In this document: piece after piece, positions 1 through 8,306 of the stretch | Layout: every line of letters begins with the position of its first letter | Position numbering within the stretch: position 1 is the first letter of the stretch | DNA from: Pseudomonas botevensis | Lineage (GTDB): Bacteria; Pseudomonadota; Gammaproteobacteria; Pseudomonadales; Pseudomonadaceae | Length of the DNA: 64,000 bases | NCBI RefSeq assembly: GCF_019145475.1 | Contig: NZ_JAHTKI010000025.1 | Location: forward strand, 1-64,000 | Direction: 5' to 3' | The notes under the pieces: model-generated | Told to the model about the DNA's origin: nothing | Databases searched by the model: none | What the model saw: the letters and a program-made list of their open reading frames with translations, nothing else | Position numbers and translations under genes: made by a program

Positions 1-2592
1 CACGCCGCCATCAGGCAGGGTTTCCTCGATCAACTGGCCGAGGTCGTTCCAGGCAAACACATGCCGGCCAGCGTCCGGATAACGGATCGACAGCAGCCGC
101 CCCTGGGGGTCGTAGTGGTAGTGGGTGACCTGGCCATGCGGATCGACCGCCTCGGTGACATCGCCCTGAGCATTGCGCCGGTAGGTCCACACCGCCTCGC
201 CTCGGGTGCGGCGGTGCAGGAAACCGTGGCGGTAGTCGTAGGACGTTGGCGCATCTTCGGGCGGAAGCAGCGCCACCAGCCGTCCGGCAGCGTCGTAGCG
301 GTATTCGGTGACGGCGCCGAGCGGATCCTGTTCGGCGATCAGCCGACCCTGGGCGTCATAGCGCTTGAGGTGTTCAGCGCCGTTGGCCTCGACCTTGCGC
401 ACCAGCCGCGCGCTGTCGTCGTGGACGTAAACCTCTTCGGTGCCATCGACGTATTGCACCGTGACGCGGCCGGCGTCATCCCAGACGTAGCGGGTGTCCA
501 TCTGCGCAAACGACGCCCAGTGGCGTACGCAGCGTGCTGCTTTGCCAGCCCGCTCCCACTCCCAGAAGAAGCTCGCGCCGCCGCTCAACTGGCGTTGCAG
601 GATGACGTGGGCGTCGTCGTAGTCGTAGCGTTCGCTGTCGCCAACGGCGTTGGTGGCTTCGAGCAGGCGATGGCGGGCGTCGTAGCGATAACTGACCAGC
701 GTCTGCTCGGTGTGCCAGGCCTCTTCAAGGCTCGGTGCTGGCCGAAAGCTCTGGTAGTCGATGCCGATCAGATGGGCGCGGTCATAACGCAACAACAGCG
801 CGCGACCGGCGCCGTTGTCCAGCCGCTGGACACGGTCCTGGCGGTCGCGGCTGATGCGCAAGCGGTTGTCGTATGCATCGCTGATCGCCGTCAGACGCCC
901 ACTGCGAAAGTGATAAAACCGCGCCGTTTCCCCCGCCAGCGCGAGGATCAACTCCTCCGCTTCATCTCCGAGAAAAATCGCCGCCCGCGACAGACTGTTG
1001 TGAATCGCCGGGCGCTCGGCACTCGGCAGCGGAAACCGCGTGCGCCGGTTTTCGTGGTCGATCCAGACCACGCCGTCGCCCTCGATCGCCAGCCGATGGG
1101 CCAGCGAATGGCTCCAGCCATGACCGAGGCCGACATCGATTTCAGCGGCGCTGGTGCGGTACAGGCGGGTGAACTCGAACGGCAGCAATCCGTCGAGCAC
1201 GCCGTCGGTCAACGTCAGCAGCTCTTCGCCGGTGACCATCGACACCGGGCAGCCGTTGGTGCAGGTCAGCGGGGCGCAATCGGCGCTGTCGCCGTTGGGG
1301 TTTTTCGCCTGATCCGGAGCATCGTCGCGGTGTTCGTGGCGTTCCAGTCGGGTCATGTGCCCGGACTTGTCGCGCGCGATGGCCGCCGGATTCGCGATCT
1401 TCAACGTCGAAGTGTCCGCCTGGCGAATCTCCAGGGGAACCGCAGGTGTCGGCTTCAACGGTGCCTGTCGGGCATTGACCATCAGCGGTTTCAACGCCTG
1501 CGCATGCGGCGTCAGACCGGCTGGGGGCGTCAGCGAATTCAGGCGCAGGGCCGACGCCGCCAGCCACTCCCTGGCTCGTGGCGATTTGATTTTGTCCAGC
1601 AATTTGACGCTCAGTTGCAGCGGCACGCCGATGCCACCGGCCACCCGCGTCAGCAGCAAACCGATCAGGAGTTCGGCGCGAACCTCGGCCACCACCTCCG
1701 CGAGATATTGCGGTGGCAACATCTTGAGCCAACTGGTGAACGCGGCGAGATGGATGAACAGAAGTGGTTCGTCGCCGAGGATCAGCAGGCCATTGGCAAT
1801 GGCATCGGTGGACGCTTTCAGCAAGGCGTCCAGATCCGCTTCGGACAGGTATTGCAGGAGTTTTTCGCTATTGGCCTGCAAGTCCGCCAACAACGAAAAC
1901 AGCTGTTTCACGTTGTCCCAGACACCGTTCAGTGCGGTTTCGAAGCCGCGCCAGTCAGCCTGTTGCAACTGGCCGTATCGCTGGCTGAAACCCGCGCTGG
2001 AAAACTCCGTCCACAGCGGCTGAAATCCGCTCCATTCCGCACGCAGCCAGTCCTCCAGGTTGTCGATGAGGCCTTGGTAGGAGGCGTACAGCGCTTTCAC
2101 CTGGGCGGGAGATACGTCGGGGAAAAAGGTGATGCGATAACGCTGGCCGCGCTCGCAATCGCTCACTTCGAGAATGCCGCTGGGGCCGATGGTGTGGTGC
2201 AGCGGTTCACCAAAGGTCTGCACGCCATCGGCTTCGGCAATGAGCGGTTCCAGGGTGACCGGCGTATCGCCGATCGGTACGAAGCGCGCGGCTTCGAACA
2301 TATGCACCAGGGTCAGCGACCCGGCGGCGGGGCACATGACCACTGATGAGCTGATGGGTTTGCGGCTGTTCAGCGGCGCGCTGAGGCGCACGTCGTTGCC
2401 GACCTTGAACACCTGTTCGACATCCAGCGCCGAACCGGTCCAGAACTGCTCGGCCCAGGTTTCATAGTTGTTGAGGCACAGGCGGAACTCCCGGAACAGG
2501 GTTTCGATATCCGGGTGTTCGGGGTTCAGCGCGGCGACCACCAGAAGACCGATGCTGTTGTTCAGGGCCAGAAGCCGATCGGGTTGGAACAT
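1..2592 (-). CDS. Rhs/YD-repeat protein, N-terminal part (cut by window edge)
   Basis: An open frame of 864 codons starts at ATG 2592 and runs off the left edge with no stop. About the first 450 residues are unusual: a mixed helical region beginning MFQPDRLLALNNSIGLLVV with no PAAR motif that I can see. Around residue 450 comes the classic Rhs entry motif CTNGCPVSMVTGEELL, followed by the DUF6531-like stretch LPFEFTRLYRTS and HGWSHSLAHRL, then YD-type repeats (for example YDRAHLIGIDYQSF and WNDLGQLIEETLPDGG) to the edge. Rhs proteins form a beta-barrel cocoon that carries a C-terminal toxin, usually delivered by type VI secretion or insecticidal complexes. The toxin tip and any immunity gene lie outside the window. 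A long plus-strand frame at 61-2346 is its exact antisense shadow. Family assignment is firm; the delivery route is unknown. Confidence 0.9.
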   Translation of the reverse strand, partial: MFQPDRLLALNNSIGLLVVAALNPEHPDIETLFREFRLCLNNYETWAEQFWTGSALDVEQVFKVGNDVRLSAPLNSRKPISSSVVMCPAAGSLTLVHMFEAARFVPIGDTPVTLEPLIAEADGVQTFGEPLHHTIGPSGILEVSDCERGQRYRITFFPDVSPAQVKALYASYQGLIDNLEDWLRAEWSGFQPLWTEFSSAGFSQRYGQLQQADWRGFETALNGVWDNVKQLFSLLADLQANSEKLLQYLSEADLDALLKASTDAIANGLLILGDEPLLFIHLAAFTSWLKMLPPQYLAEVVAEVRAELLIGLLLTRVAGGIGVPLQLSVKLLDKIKSPRAREWLAASALRLNSLTPPAGLTPHAQALKPLMVNARQAPLKPTPAVPLEIRQADTSTLKIANPAAIARDKSGHMTRLERHEHRDDAPDQAKNPNGDSADCAPLTCTNGCPVSMVTGEELLTLTDGVLDGLLPFEFTRLYRTSAAEIDVGLGHGWSHSLAHRLAIEGDGVVWIDHENRRTRFPLPSAERPAIHNSLSRAAIFLGDEAEELILALAGETARFYHFRSGRLTAISDAYDNRLRISRDRQDRVQRLDNGAGRALLLRYDRAHLIGIDYQSFRPAPSLEEAWHTEQTLVSYRYDARHRLLEATNAVGDSERYDYDDAHVILQRQLSGGASFFWEWERAGKAARCVRHWASFAQMDTRYVWDDAGRVTVQYVDGTEEVYVHDDSARLVRKVEANGAEHLKRYDAQGRLIAEQDPLGAVTEYRYDAAGRLVALLPPEDAPTSYDYRHGFLHRRTRGEAVWTYRRNAQGDVTEAVDPHGQVTHYHYDPQGRLLSIRYPDAGRHVFAWNDLGQLIEETLPDGGV

Positions 2593-2840
2593 TGGCAATC
2601 ACCGCGCATTTCGATGGATAGGCGCGGAACTTTGCGGGGGATCAAAAAGGAAAGAAGTCGGGAAAGTAAGCCTTGCTTGTAGGGCATTTCGCTAAATGCA
2701 CAGCGGCCGTTCGGCGACCCCGGGAGATTGCCCGTTGCCCAATGTCCGTCGCGCTCGTTATGCTGCTGAACCCTTTAATCAAATCCCGGAAACGGCGCTC
2801 GCGAGGCCGGACGGGATGTCCTTTGATAACGGATCCGCTG

Positions 2841-3536
2841 ATGAATGCACCGCTGAAGGCGTTCGGCCCGATCAAGGCCGTGATTTTCGATATGGACGGT
2901 TTGCTGCTGGATACCGAGGGCATTTATACCGAGGTCACCTCGCTCATTGCCGAGCGCTACGGGCGTACTTTCGACTGGAGCATCAAGCAGAACATCATCG
3001 GGCGCGGCGCGGGCGATCTGGCGCGCTATGTGGTCGAAGCGCTGGATCTGCCGATCACCGCCGAGGAGTTTCTGGTGATCCGCGAGCCGCTGATGCGTGA
3101 GCGGTTTCCCACCGCGCAGGCGATGCCGGGGGCCGAGGAACTGATCCGTCACCTCAAGGCACACAACATTCCCATTGCGGTTGGCACCAGTTCGTCGCGT
3201 CAGTCGTTCGGGCAGAAAACCACGTTGCACCGCGACTGGTTTGCCTTGTTCGACTTCATCGTGACCGCCGACGACCCGGAAGTAGGCGCCGCGAAACCAG
3301 CGCCGGATATCTTCCTGACGGCTGCCCGACGCCTGGGTGTGGCGCCGGAGGATTGCCTGGTGTTCGAGGATTCGCCCTTCGGTGTCACGGCGGCGAAAGC
3401 GGCGGGCATGACCGCCATCGCGATTCCCGATGCGGCCATGGCGGATGAAAAATACGCACACGCCGACGGGATTCTTCGTACGTTGAAGGCGTTCACCCCG
3501 AGTGCCTGTGGCTTGCCGAGCCTTGAATGGGCATGA
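2841..3536 (+). CDS. HAD-superfamily subfamily IA phosphatase
   Basis: This 231-residue haloacid dehalogenase-like hydrolase has all core motifs. The nucleophile loop is FDMDGLLLDTE (Asp17 and Asp19), motif II is the Ser/Thr in VGTSSSRQS, the motif III lysine is in AAKPAPDIF, and the acidic motif IV is VFEDSPFG. The helical cap between motifs I and II is typical of the GS1/beta-phosphoglucomutase-like branch, so a small phosphorylated metabolite (for example a sugar phosphate or pseudouridine 5'-phosphate) is a reasonable substrate class, but the sequence does not fix which. I chose the ATG at 2841 because homology begins there; the frame stays open to 2673 but the upstream 56 residues look non-coding. 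The gene stands alone, with its terminator directly after it. Confidence 0.85.
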   Translation: MNAPLKAFGPIKAVIFDMDGLLLDTEGIYTEVTSLIAERYGRTFDWSIKQNIIGRGAGDLARYVVEALDLPITAEEFLVIREPLMRERFPTAQAMPGAEELIRHLKAHNIPIAVGTSSSRQSFGQKTTLHRDWFALFDFIVTADDPEVGAAKPAPDIFLTAARRLGVAPEDCLVFEDSPFGVTAAKAAGMTAIAIPDAAMADEKYAHADGILRTLKAFTPSACGLPSLEWA

Positions 3537-3561
3537 TCGACTGATAAAGTCCGCACACAAC

Positions 3562-3600
3562 AAAACGCCGCCCCACCTATCAAGGAGGGGCGGCGTTTTT
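3562..3600. terminator. Bidirectional intrinsic terminator between HAD gene and SDR gene
   Basis: A 13-bp perfect inverted repeat AAAACGCCGCCCC / GGGGCGGCGTTTT with a 12-nt loop ends in a T-run on the plus strand and has an A-run at its start. It can therefore stop both the HAD gene (plus) and the convergent SDR gene (minus, stop at 3621). Confidence 0.9.
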
Positions 3601-3620
3601 GTTGGCGGTCACCCGTTGGA

Positions 3621-4367
3621 TCAGGCGCCGAAACCACCGTCGATGGTCAGGCTGGCACCGGTGATGTAACCGGCTTCAGGGCCTGCGAGATAGGCGACGA
3701 AGGCGGCGATTTCTTCGGCTTTGCCGTAGCGACCGACGGCCATCAGCGGGATCAGACTGTCGGCGAAGTCGCCGTGAGCCGGGTTCATGTCGGTGTCGAC
3801 CGGGCCGGGCTGCACGTTATTGATGGTGATGCCGCGCGGGCCAAGGTCACGGGCCAGGCCTTTGGTCAGGCCGACCAGTGCCGATTTGCTCATCGCGTAC
3901 ACACCGCCACCGCCGAAGGGCATGCGGTCGGCGTTGGTGCTGCCGATGTTGATGATCCGTGCGCCTTCGCCCATATGCTTGGCAGCCTCCTGGGACGCGA
4001 CGAATACGCTGCGTACGTTGATCGCCAGGGTCTGGTCGAAGTCTTCCAGTTTGAAGTCTTCCAGCGGCGCGATTGCCAGGATGCCGGCGTTGTTGACGAG
4101 GATGTCGAGGCGGCCAAAGGTTTCGACGGTGGCGTTCACGGCCTGGCGAATGGCGCTGGCGTCGGCGCTGTCGGCCTTGATCGCCAGGGCTTTGCCGCCG
4201 GTGGCGGTGATGCTGTTCTGCAGCTCTTCAGCCTTGGCGGCGGAGCTTACGTAGGTGAAGGCGACAGCGGCGCCTTCGGCGGCCAGGCGCTTGACGATGG
4301 CAGCGCCGATACCGCGAGAACCGCCTTGAATCAGAGCAACTTTACCGCTGAGGTTTTGCGTGGTCAT
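3621..4367 (-). CDS. Short-chain dehydrogenase/reductase (FabG-like, 248 aa)
   Basis: A classical SDR oxidoreductase using NAD(P)H. The Rossmann dinucleotide motif is GGSRGIG at residues 15-21 (first Gly replacing the usual Thr-Gly), followed by NNAG near residue 90, the catalytic Ser in the INIGSTN strand, and Tyr/Lys in YAMSK near residue 155. The C-terminal stretch ITGASLTIDGGFGA is typical of 3-oxoacyl-ACP reductase-like SDRs. With a LysR regulator transcribed divergently 126 bp away, it is more likely an inducible stress or detoxification reductase than the housekeeping FabG. The substrate cannot be told from sequence. Confidence 0.88.
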   Translation of the reverse strand: MTTQNLSGKVALIQGGSRGIGAAIVKRLAAEGAAVAFTYVSSAAKAEELQNSITATGGKALAIKADSADASAIRQAVNATVETFGRLDILVNNAGILAIAPLEDFKLEDFDQTLAINVRSVFVASQEAAKHMGEGARIINIGSTNADRMPFGGGGVYAMSKSALVGLTKGLARDLGPRGITINNVQPGPVDTDMNPAHGDFADSLIPLMAVGRYGKAEEIAAFVAYLAGPEAGYITGASLTIDGGFGA

Positions 4368-4455
4368 GGTCGAACTCCAGAGAATTCAAGGCGGGTTGCC
4401 TTGTTGTTGGAGGCGAGTATCTGCCCCGAACCCACAGCAGGGTAGACCATGATTG

Positions 4456-4485
4456 CTATAGTCTGTGTAAACCAAAAGTTTATAG
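4456..4485. promoter_or_regulatory. Candidate LysR-type binding dyad in SDR/LysR divergent promoter
   Basis: In the 126-bp divergent intergenic region, CTATAG (4456-4461) and TTTATAG (4479-4485) form an interrupted AT-rich dyad just upstream of the regulator's start codon at 4494. LysR-type proteins usually bind such interrupted dyads in the promoter they share with their target. Placement fits; base-level proof is lacking. Confidence 0.4.
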
Positions 4486-4493
4486 TGGCGACC

Positions 4494-5417
4494 ATGGAAA
4501 CCTTCAGCAGTATCGAATGCTTTGTGCGTAGTGCCGAAGTCGGCAGCTTTGCTGAGGCCGCCCGGCGCTTGAGCCTGACCCCCGCCGCAGTCGGCAAGAG
4601 CGTGGCGAAACTGGAAGCGAGCCTCGGTGTGCGGCTGTTTCAGCGCAGTACCCGCAGCCTGACGCTGACCGAGGCCGGGCAACTGTTTTTGAGCGAGGTC
4701 AGCGCCAGCCTGACCACGATCCAGAATGCCGTAGCCAACCTCGCCAGCGCCGGAGGACAACCGGCGGGAACCCTGAAAGTCAGCGTCGGCACGGCGTTCG
4801 GGCGTTTGTATATCGTGCCATTGCTCGGTGAGTTTCTACGGCGGTTTCCGGCGATCAGCCCGGACTGGCATTTCGATAACCGTCAGGTCGATCTGATCGG
4901 GCAGGGCTTCGATGCGGCCATTGGCGGCGGATTCGAGTTGCCCCAGGGCGTGGTCGCACGCCGGTTGACCCCGGCCCATCGGATATTGGTGGCGTCGCAG
5001 GACTATCTGGATTCACGAGCGGCAATCAACGAGCCGGACGATCTCAAGCACCACGACGGCATTCTGATCCGTTCACCACAGACCGGCCGTGTGCGTTCAT
5101 GGCAATTGACCCATCGCATCCGACAACACAGCCCGTTGGTACTTCGCGCGCGGATGACCCTGAGCGATTCCGAGGCCGCGTGCATTACGGCGGCGCAGGG
5201 GCTGGGGATTGCGCTGGTGAGCATGCCGTTTGCCGTGGGGTTTCTGGAGGCAGGCACCTTGCAGCGGGTGTTGCCGGACTGGTATGTCGATGACGGCAAT
5301 ATTTCGATCTATTACGCCGAGCACAAATTGTTGCCGGGCAAGACCCGGGCGTTTGTCGACTACATCATCGAGCAGTTTGCTGAGCGGGACTTGGCGCGGC
5401 GGTTCAGTGCGGTTTGA
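4494..5417 (+). CDS. LysR-family transcriptional regulator
   Basis: A 307-residue LTTR. The N-terminal winged helix-turn-helix covers roughly residues 1-60 (FVRSAEVGSFAEAARRLSLT, then KLEASLGVRLFQRSTRSLTLTEAG). A periplasmic-binding-protein-like effector domain follows from about residue 90. I start it at METFSS (ATG 4494) because the HTH begins there; the frame extends to 4449 but those 15 residues do not fit the family. It is divergent from the SDR gene at 3621-4367, the usual arrangement of an LTTR with its target, so control of that SDR is the simplest inference. The inducer is unknown. Confidence 0.9.
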   Translation: METFSSIECFVRSAEVGSFAEAARRLSLTPAAVGKSVAKLEASLGVRLFQRSTRSLTLTEAGQLFLSEVSASLTTIQNAVANLASAGGQPAGTLKVSVGTAFGRLYIVPLLGEFLRRFPAISPDWHFDNRQVDLIGQGFDAAIGGGFELPQGVVARRLTPAHRILVASQDYLDSRAAINEPDDLKHHDGILIRSPQTGRVRSWQLTHRIRQHSPLVLRARMTLSDSEAACITAAQGLGIALVSMPFAVGFLEAGTLQRVLPDWYVDDGNISIYYAEHKLLPGKTRAFVDYIIEQFAERDLARRFSAV

Positions 5418-5481
5418 GTCTGATCGGGAATCGGGTTGCTCCCTTCGCGAGCAGCCCGTTCCCATGGGGAATGCAATGGAT

Positions 5482-6210
5482 TCAGCGCGAAAACCGCTCA
5501 GCCCAGCCAATGATTTTCTTCGGCCGAGGCGTCGCATAAGTCCGCACCTTGGACGTCGACAATCCCAACCGCACCAGTGATTCGGCGATGGTCACCGCCG
5601 CCGTCACGCCATCCACCACCGGCACGCCGGTGCGTTGGCGGATCTGTTCATCGAGCCCGGCCATGCCGCCGCAGCCCAGGCAGATCACTTCGGCCTTGTC
5701 CTGCGTCACTGCCAGTTCCGCCTGCTGCACGATGGCTTCCAGCGCGCGTTGCGGCTCGTGTTCCAGTTCCAGCACTGCCAGGCCGCTGGCGCGTACCGAA
5801 GCGCAGCGATCCCACAGGCCCGAGAGCTTCAGGCGATCCTCGATCAGCGGCACGGTGCGATCCAGGGTGGTGACCACCGAATAGGCGTGGCCGAGAAACA
5901 TTGCGGTGCTGGCGGCCGCGTCGGTGATGTCCACCACCGGCACGTTGAGCAGTTCCTGTAAGCCTTCGCGGCCGTGTTCGCCGTAGCCGGCCTGGATGAC
6001 CGCGTCGAACGGCTGGTCGTAGGACATCACCCGATCCATCACGGCGATGGCCGCCAGGTAACTTTCGAAATTGCCCTCGACCGAGTCGGCACCGAAATGC
6101 GGCGTCAGGCCGATGATTTCCGTGCCGGGCGAGGCGACGGCCTGCGCCGAACGGGCGATGGCCTGGGTGATGGATTCGGTGGTGTTGACGTTGACCACGA
6201 GAATTCGCAT
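5482..6210 (-). CDS. Asp/Glu-hydantoin racemase superfamily protein lacking the first catalytic Cys
   Basis: 242 residues with the pseudo-symmetric Asp/Glu racemase fold. The N-terminal strand is MRILVVNVNTTESIT (substrate-binding Asn and Thr residues), with the conserved block SVVTTLDRTVPLIEDRL in the middle. The second catalytic cysteine is present in ICLGCGGMAGL. The first is not: where hydantoin or allantoin racemases read roughly VIACFGDPG, this protein reads VIQAGYGEHG, placing Gly at the Cys position. Two-base racemases of this family need both Cys residues, whereas arylmalonate decarboxylase has Gly and one Cys, so racemase activity is doubtful. It is 53 bp downstream of an NCS1 transporter and probably cotranscribed, which suggests a ring-opened nucleobase, hydantoin or related acid as substrate. 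Confidence 0.8.
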   Translation of the reverse strand: MRILVVNVNTTESITQAIARSAQAVASPGTEIIGLTPHFGADSVEGNFESYLAAIAVMDRVMSYDQPFDAVIQAGYGEHGREGLQELLNVPVVDITDAAASTAMFLGHAYSVVTTLDRTVPLIEDRLKLSGLWDRCASVRASGLAVLELEHEPQRALEAIVQQAELAVTQDKAEVICLGCGGMAGLDEQIRQRTGVPVVDGVTAAVTIAESLVRLGLSTSKVRTYATPRPKKIIGWAERFSR

Positions 6211-6263
6211 GAGAAGTCCTTATTGCAGTTGGTTCTGCGGCCCGCGAACGGGCCGCCAAAAAA

Positions 6264-7805
6264 TCAGTGACTGACGTTATCCACAGCGATGGCTTCACCA
6301 TCCACGTCGGCGTAGTGCGGCTGGCGCCTGGCGATGATCAGGTAGAGCATTCCGGCGATCCCCGCACCGATCAGCCACGAGAAGGGCGATACGCTGTGGA
6401 ATCCCGGCACGAGCGCCAGCACGATGGCGATCAGCGCGGCGGGAATGAACGCCGCCACCGCGCGCAAGTTGACGCCACGGCTGTAGTAATACGCGCCGTT
6501 GGGGTTTTCGCTGTACAGCTGCGGCACGTTGATCCGGCCTTTGCGGATCAGCCAGTAGTCGACCATGATCACGCCGTACAACGGGCCGAGCAGGGCGCCG
6601 AGGCCGGACAGGAAGTACACGATCACCAGCGGGCTGTTGTAGAGGTTCCACGGCAGGATCAGCACGGCGAGGGTCGCGCTGATCAGGCCGGCGCGGCGGA
6701 AGGTCAGGTACTTCGGCGCCAGGTTGCTCAGCACGAAGGCTGGCGCGACGAAGTTGGCCATGATGTTCACCGCCACGGTGACGATCAGGAACGCCAGGCA
6801 ACCGAGGACCAGGAAAAACGTGTTGGGAATCGAGGCGATGATCTCGGTCGGGCTTTCGATGATCCGGCCGTTGATCTGAAATTGCGCGCCGCAGAGCAGG
6901 ACGGTGATCCCGGCGAACACCAGAATATTCACTGGCAGGCCCCAGAAATTTCCGACCTTGATCGTCTTGCGGCAGGGCGACGAGCGGGCGAAGTCGCAGA
7001 AGTTGAGGATCAGCGTGCCGTAGATCGCCAGCCACAGCGCACCACCGGCAAAGATGTTGCGCCACATCTCGCCGCCGGTCAGCGGCTCGCGGATCGACCA
7101 GGCAATGGTCGCGTTGGCCTGGGTGTACATCCACACGGCGAGGCAGGCAACGGTCAGCAGAATCACCGGCCCGGCGAAGGCTTCGTAGCGCCGCACCATT
7201 TCCATGCCATAGGCCAGAATCGCCAGTTGCACGAACCAGATGGCCACGAAGCACACCCAACCCAGGCTCGAAAGGCCGAGGATCGAGTCGTGGTCGTACT
7301 CGGCGAAACCCGGGTGGACCGCTGTAAGCAACACCCGAAACACCACCGACGCCAGATAGGTCTGGATGCCGAACCAGGCGATGGCGATCACCGCCCGGAT
7401 CAACGCCGGAATCTGCGCTCCGTGAATGCCGAAACTGATTCGGCTGATGACCGGGAACGGCACGCCGGTCTTTTGTCCCATGTAGCCGGACAGGTTCATG
7501 AAGAAGTACACCAGCGCCGCGCCGATCCCCAGCGACAGCAGAATCTGCCAGCCACCGAGACCGAGGGCGTAGAGGCCGATGGCAAACGAGTAGTTGGCGA
7601 TGTTGTGCACATCGTTGGTCCACAGGGCGAAGATGCTGTATTTGCCCCAGCGCCGGCCTTCGGCCTTGGTCGGTGCCAGATCGCTGTTGTGCAGGCGCGG
7701 GCTCAGTTGCAGGGGGTCGGCCAGCCCGGCGTCGGGTACTGACGGGTCGAGTGAAGAGGCGGACAGATTCAGCGCGATGTTGTTATTGGAGAGACTTGTA
7801 CGCAT
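6264..7805 (-). CDS. NCS1-family nucleobase/hydantoin/allantoin:cation symporter
   Basis: A 513-residue inner-membrane transporter of the nucleobase:cation symporter-1 family. After about 70 polar residues comes the family hallmark WTNDVHNIANYSFAIGLYALG, then about 12 hydrophobic helices including PFPVISRISFGIHGA and PLYGVIMVDYWLIRKG, both diagnostic of NCS1 proteins such as the allantoin and hydantoin permeases. I use ATG 7805 because AGGAG precedes it by about 8 bases; the frame is open to 7994 but those residues do not resemble the family. It is upstream of the racemase-family gene in the same direction. Cargo is probably a purine or hydantoin-type ring compound; which one is not determinable here. 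Confidence 0.88.
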   Translation of the reverse strand: MRTSLSNNNIALNLSASSLDPSVPDAGLADPLQLSPRLHNSDLAPTKAEGRRWGKYSIFALWTNDVHNIANYSFAIGLYALGLGGWQILLSLGIGAALVYFFMNLSGYMGQKTGVPFPVISRISFGIHGAQIPALIRAVIAIAWFGIQTYLASVVFRVLLTAVHPGFAEYDHDSILGLSSLGWVCFVAIWFVQLAILAYGMEMVRRYEAFAGPVILLTVACLAVWMYTQANATIAWSIREPLTGGEMWRNIFAGGALWLAIYGTLILNFCDFARSSPCRKTIKVGNFWGLPVNILVFAGITVLLCGAQFQINGRIIESPTEIIASIPNTFFLVLGCLAFLIVTVAVNIMANFVAPAFVLSNLAPKYLTFRRAGLISATLAVLILPWNLYNSPLVIVYFLSGLGALLGPLYGVIMVDYWLIRKGRINVPQLYSENPNGAYYYSRGVNLRAVAAFIPAALIAIVLALVPGFHSVSPFSWLIGAGIAGMLYLIIARRQPHYADVDGEAIAVDNVSH

Positions 7806-7970
7806 TCCGGCAGGCTCCTGATGTTCGGGGCCGCGATGACTGTGCATGAGCGTTGGCTCGACAAATCTTCGTCGCGGCAGTGAAGCATCACTGGTTAGGG
7901 GCATCTGCAGCCTGTACGGGATAGGGCGCTTCAGGCATGCGGATCGAAAGTGTGTGTATGTCTTGAATTT

Positions 7971-7981
7971 ATTGTATACAA
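7971..7981 (-). promoter_or_regulatory. TTGTATACAAT palindrome, candidate GntR operator upstream of NCS1 transporter
   Basis: A perfect 10-bp palindrome TTGTATACAA lies about 165 bp upstream of the transporter start, and on the coding (minus) strand it reads TTGTATACAAT, overlapping a -10-like TACAAT. It matches at all but one position a site at 55000-55010 in front of the GntR regulator of the purine cluster. FCD-type GntR proteins commonly bind such short palindromes. Confidence 0.5.
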
Positions 7982-8198
7982 AACATGCATGCACTTAAGC
8001 CAGAACTGTGCCAGTCGCCGATCTATGAAAATCGGCGCTCATTTCGAAAAGTTATTGATGATCGATAAGGTGCTGAAATCAGGACGATTTAAATTGACCG
8101 ATCGAACAGGTATTTATTTTTCAGGAGGGATTTGGCGCAACGGAGGAGAGCGGTGAGGGACGCAGAATGTAACTTTTCAGGGCGCCAAAATGAAAAGT

Positions 8199-8245
8199 GC
8201 ACACATAAATGGCACCGATGGTGACATTTGTGTGTACACATTTTT
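8199..8245. repeat. Imperfect inverted repeat with GTGTACAC-type core
   Basis: AAAAGTGCACACATAAATG on the left is mirrored on the right by CATTTGTGTGTACACATTTT with one extra TA, separated by about 13 bases. The right arm contains the perfect palindrome TGTGTACACA (8231-8240). It lies beyond the cysH stop, so it may be an operator for the NCS1 unit or a structured 3' end. There is no T-run typical of a strong terminator. Confidence 0.55.
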
Positions 8246-8262
8246 ATGCCTGGTGAACACGA

Positions 8263-8292
8263 CTGTGGGAGCGGGCTTGCCCGCTCCCACAG
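8263..8292. repeat. REP-type hairpin
   Basis: A perfect hairpin with arms CTGTGGGAGCGGG and CCCGCTCCCACAG around a 4-base CTTG-type loop. It belongs to the Pseudomonas REP family seen elsewhere in this window and lies 14 bp past the cysH stop codon. Confidence 0.85.
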
Positions 8293-8306
8293 AGAAGGGG
8301 CAGGTG

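Larger units (their letters stand above)
7806..8306. other. 501-bp intergenic region between NCS1 transporter and cysH
   Basis: This AT-richer stretch has no convincing gene. From left to right it holds the transporter leader, the TTGTATACAA palindrome, a long imperfect inverted repeat (8199-8245) and one REP-type hairpin just after the cysH stop. Short frames here (for example 7950-8156) lack a ribosome site and any recognisable protein. Confidence 0.7.

Noticed and set aside
61..2346. 761-residue plus-strand open frame
   Set aside because: It is the exact antisense of the Rhs gene, has no family resemblance and starts inside the Rhs reading frame; GC-rich genes cast such shadows.
7950..8156. 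68-codon frame upstream of the NCS1 transporter
   Set aside because: No ribosome site, overlaps the candidate operator and no family match; treated as intergenic.
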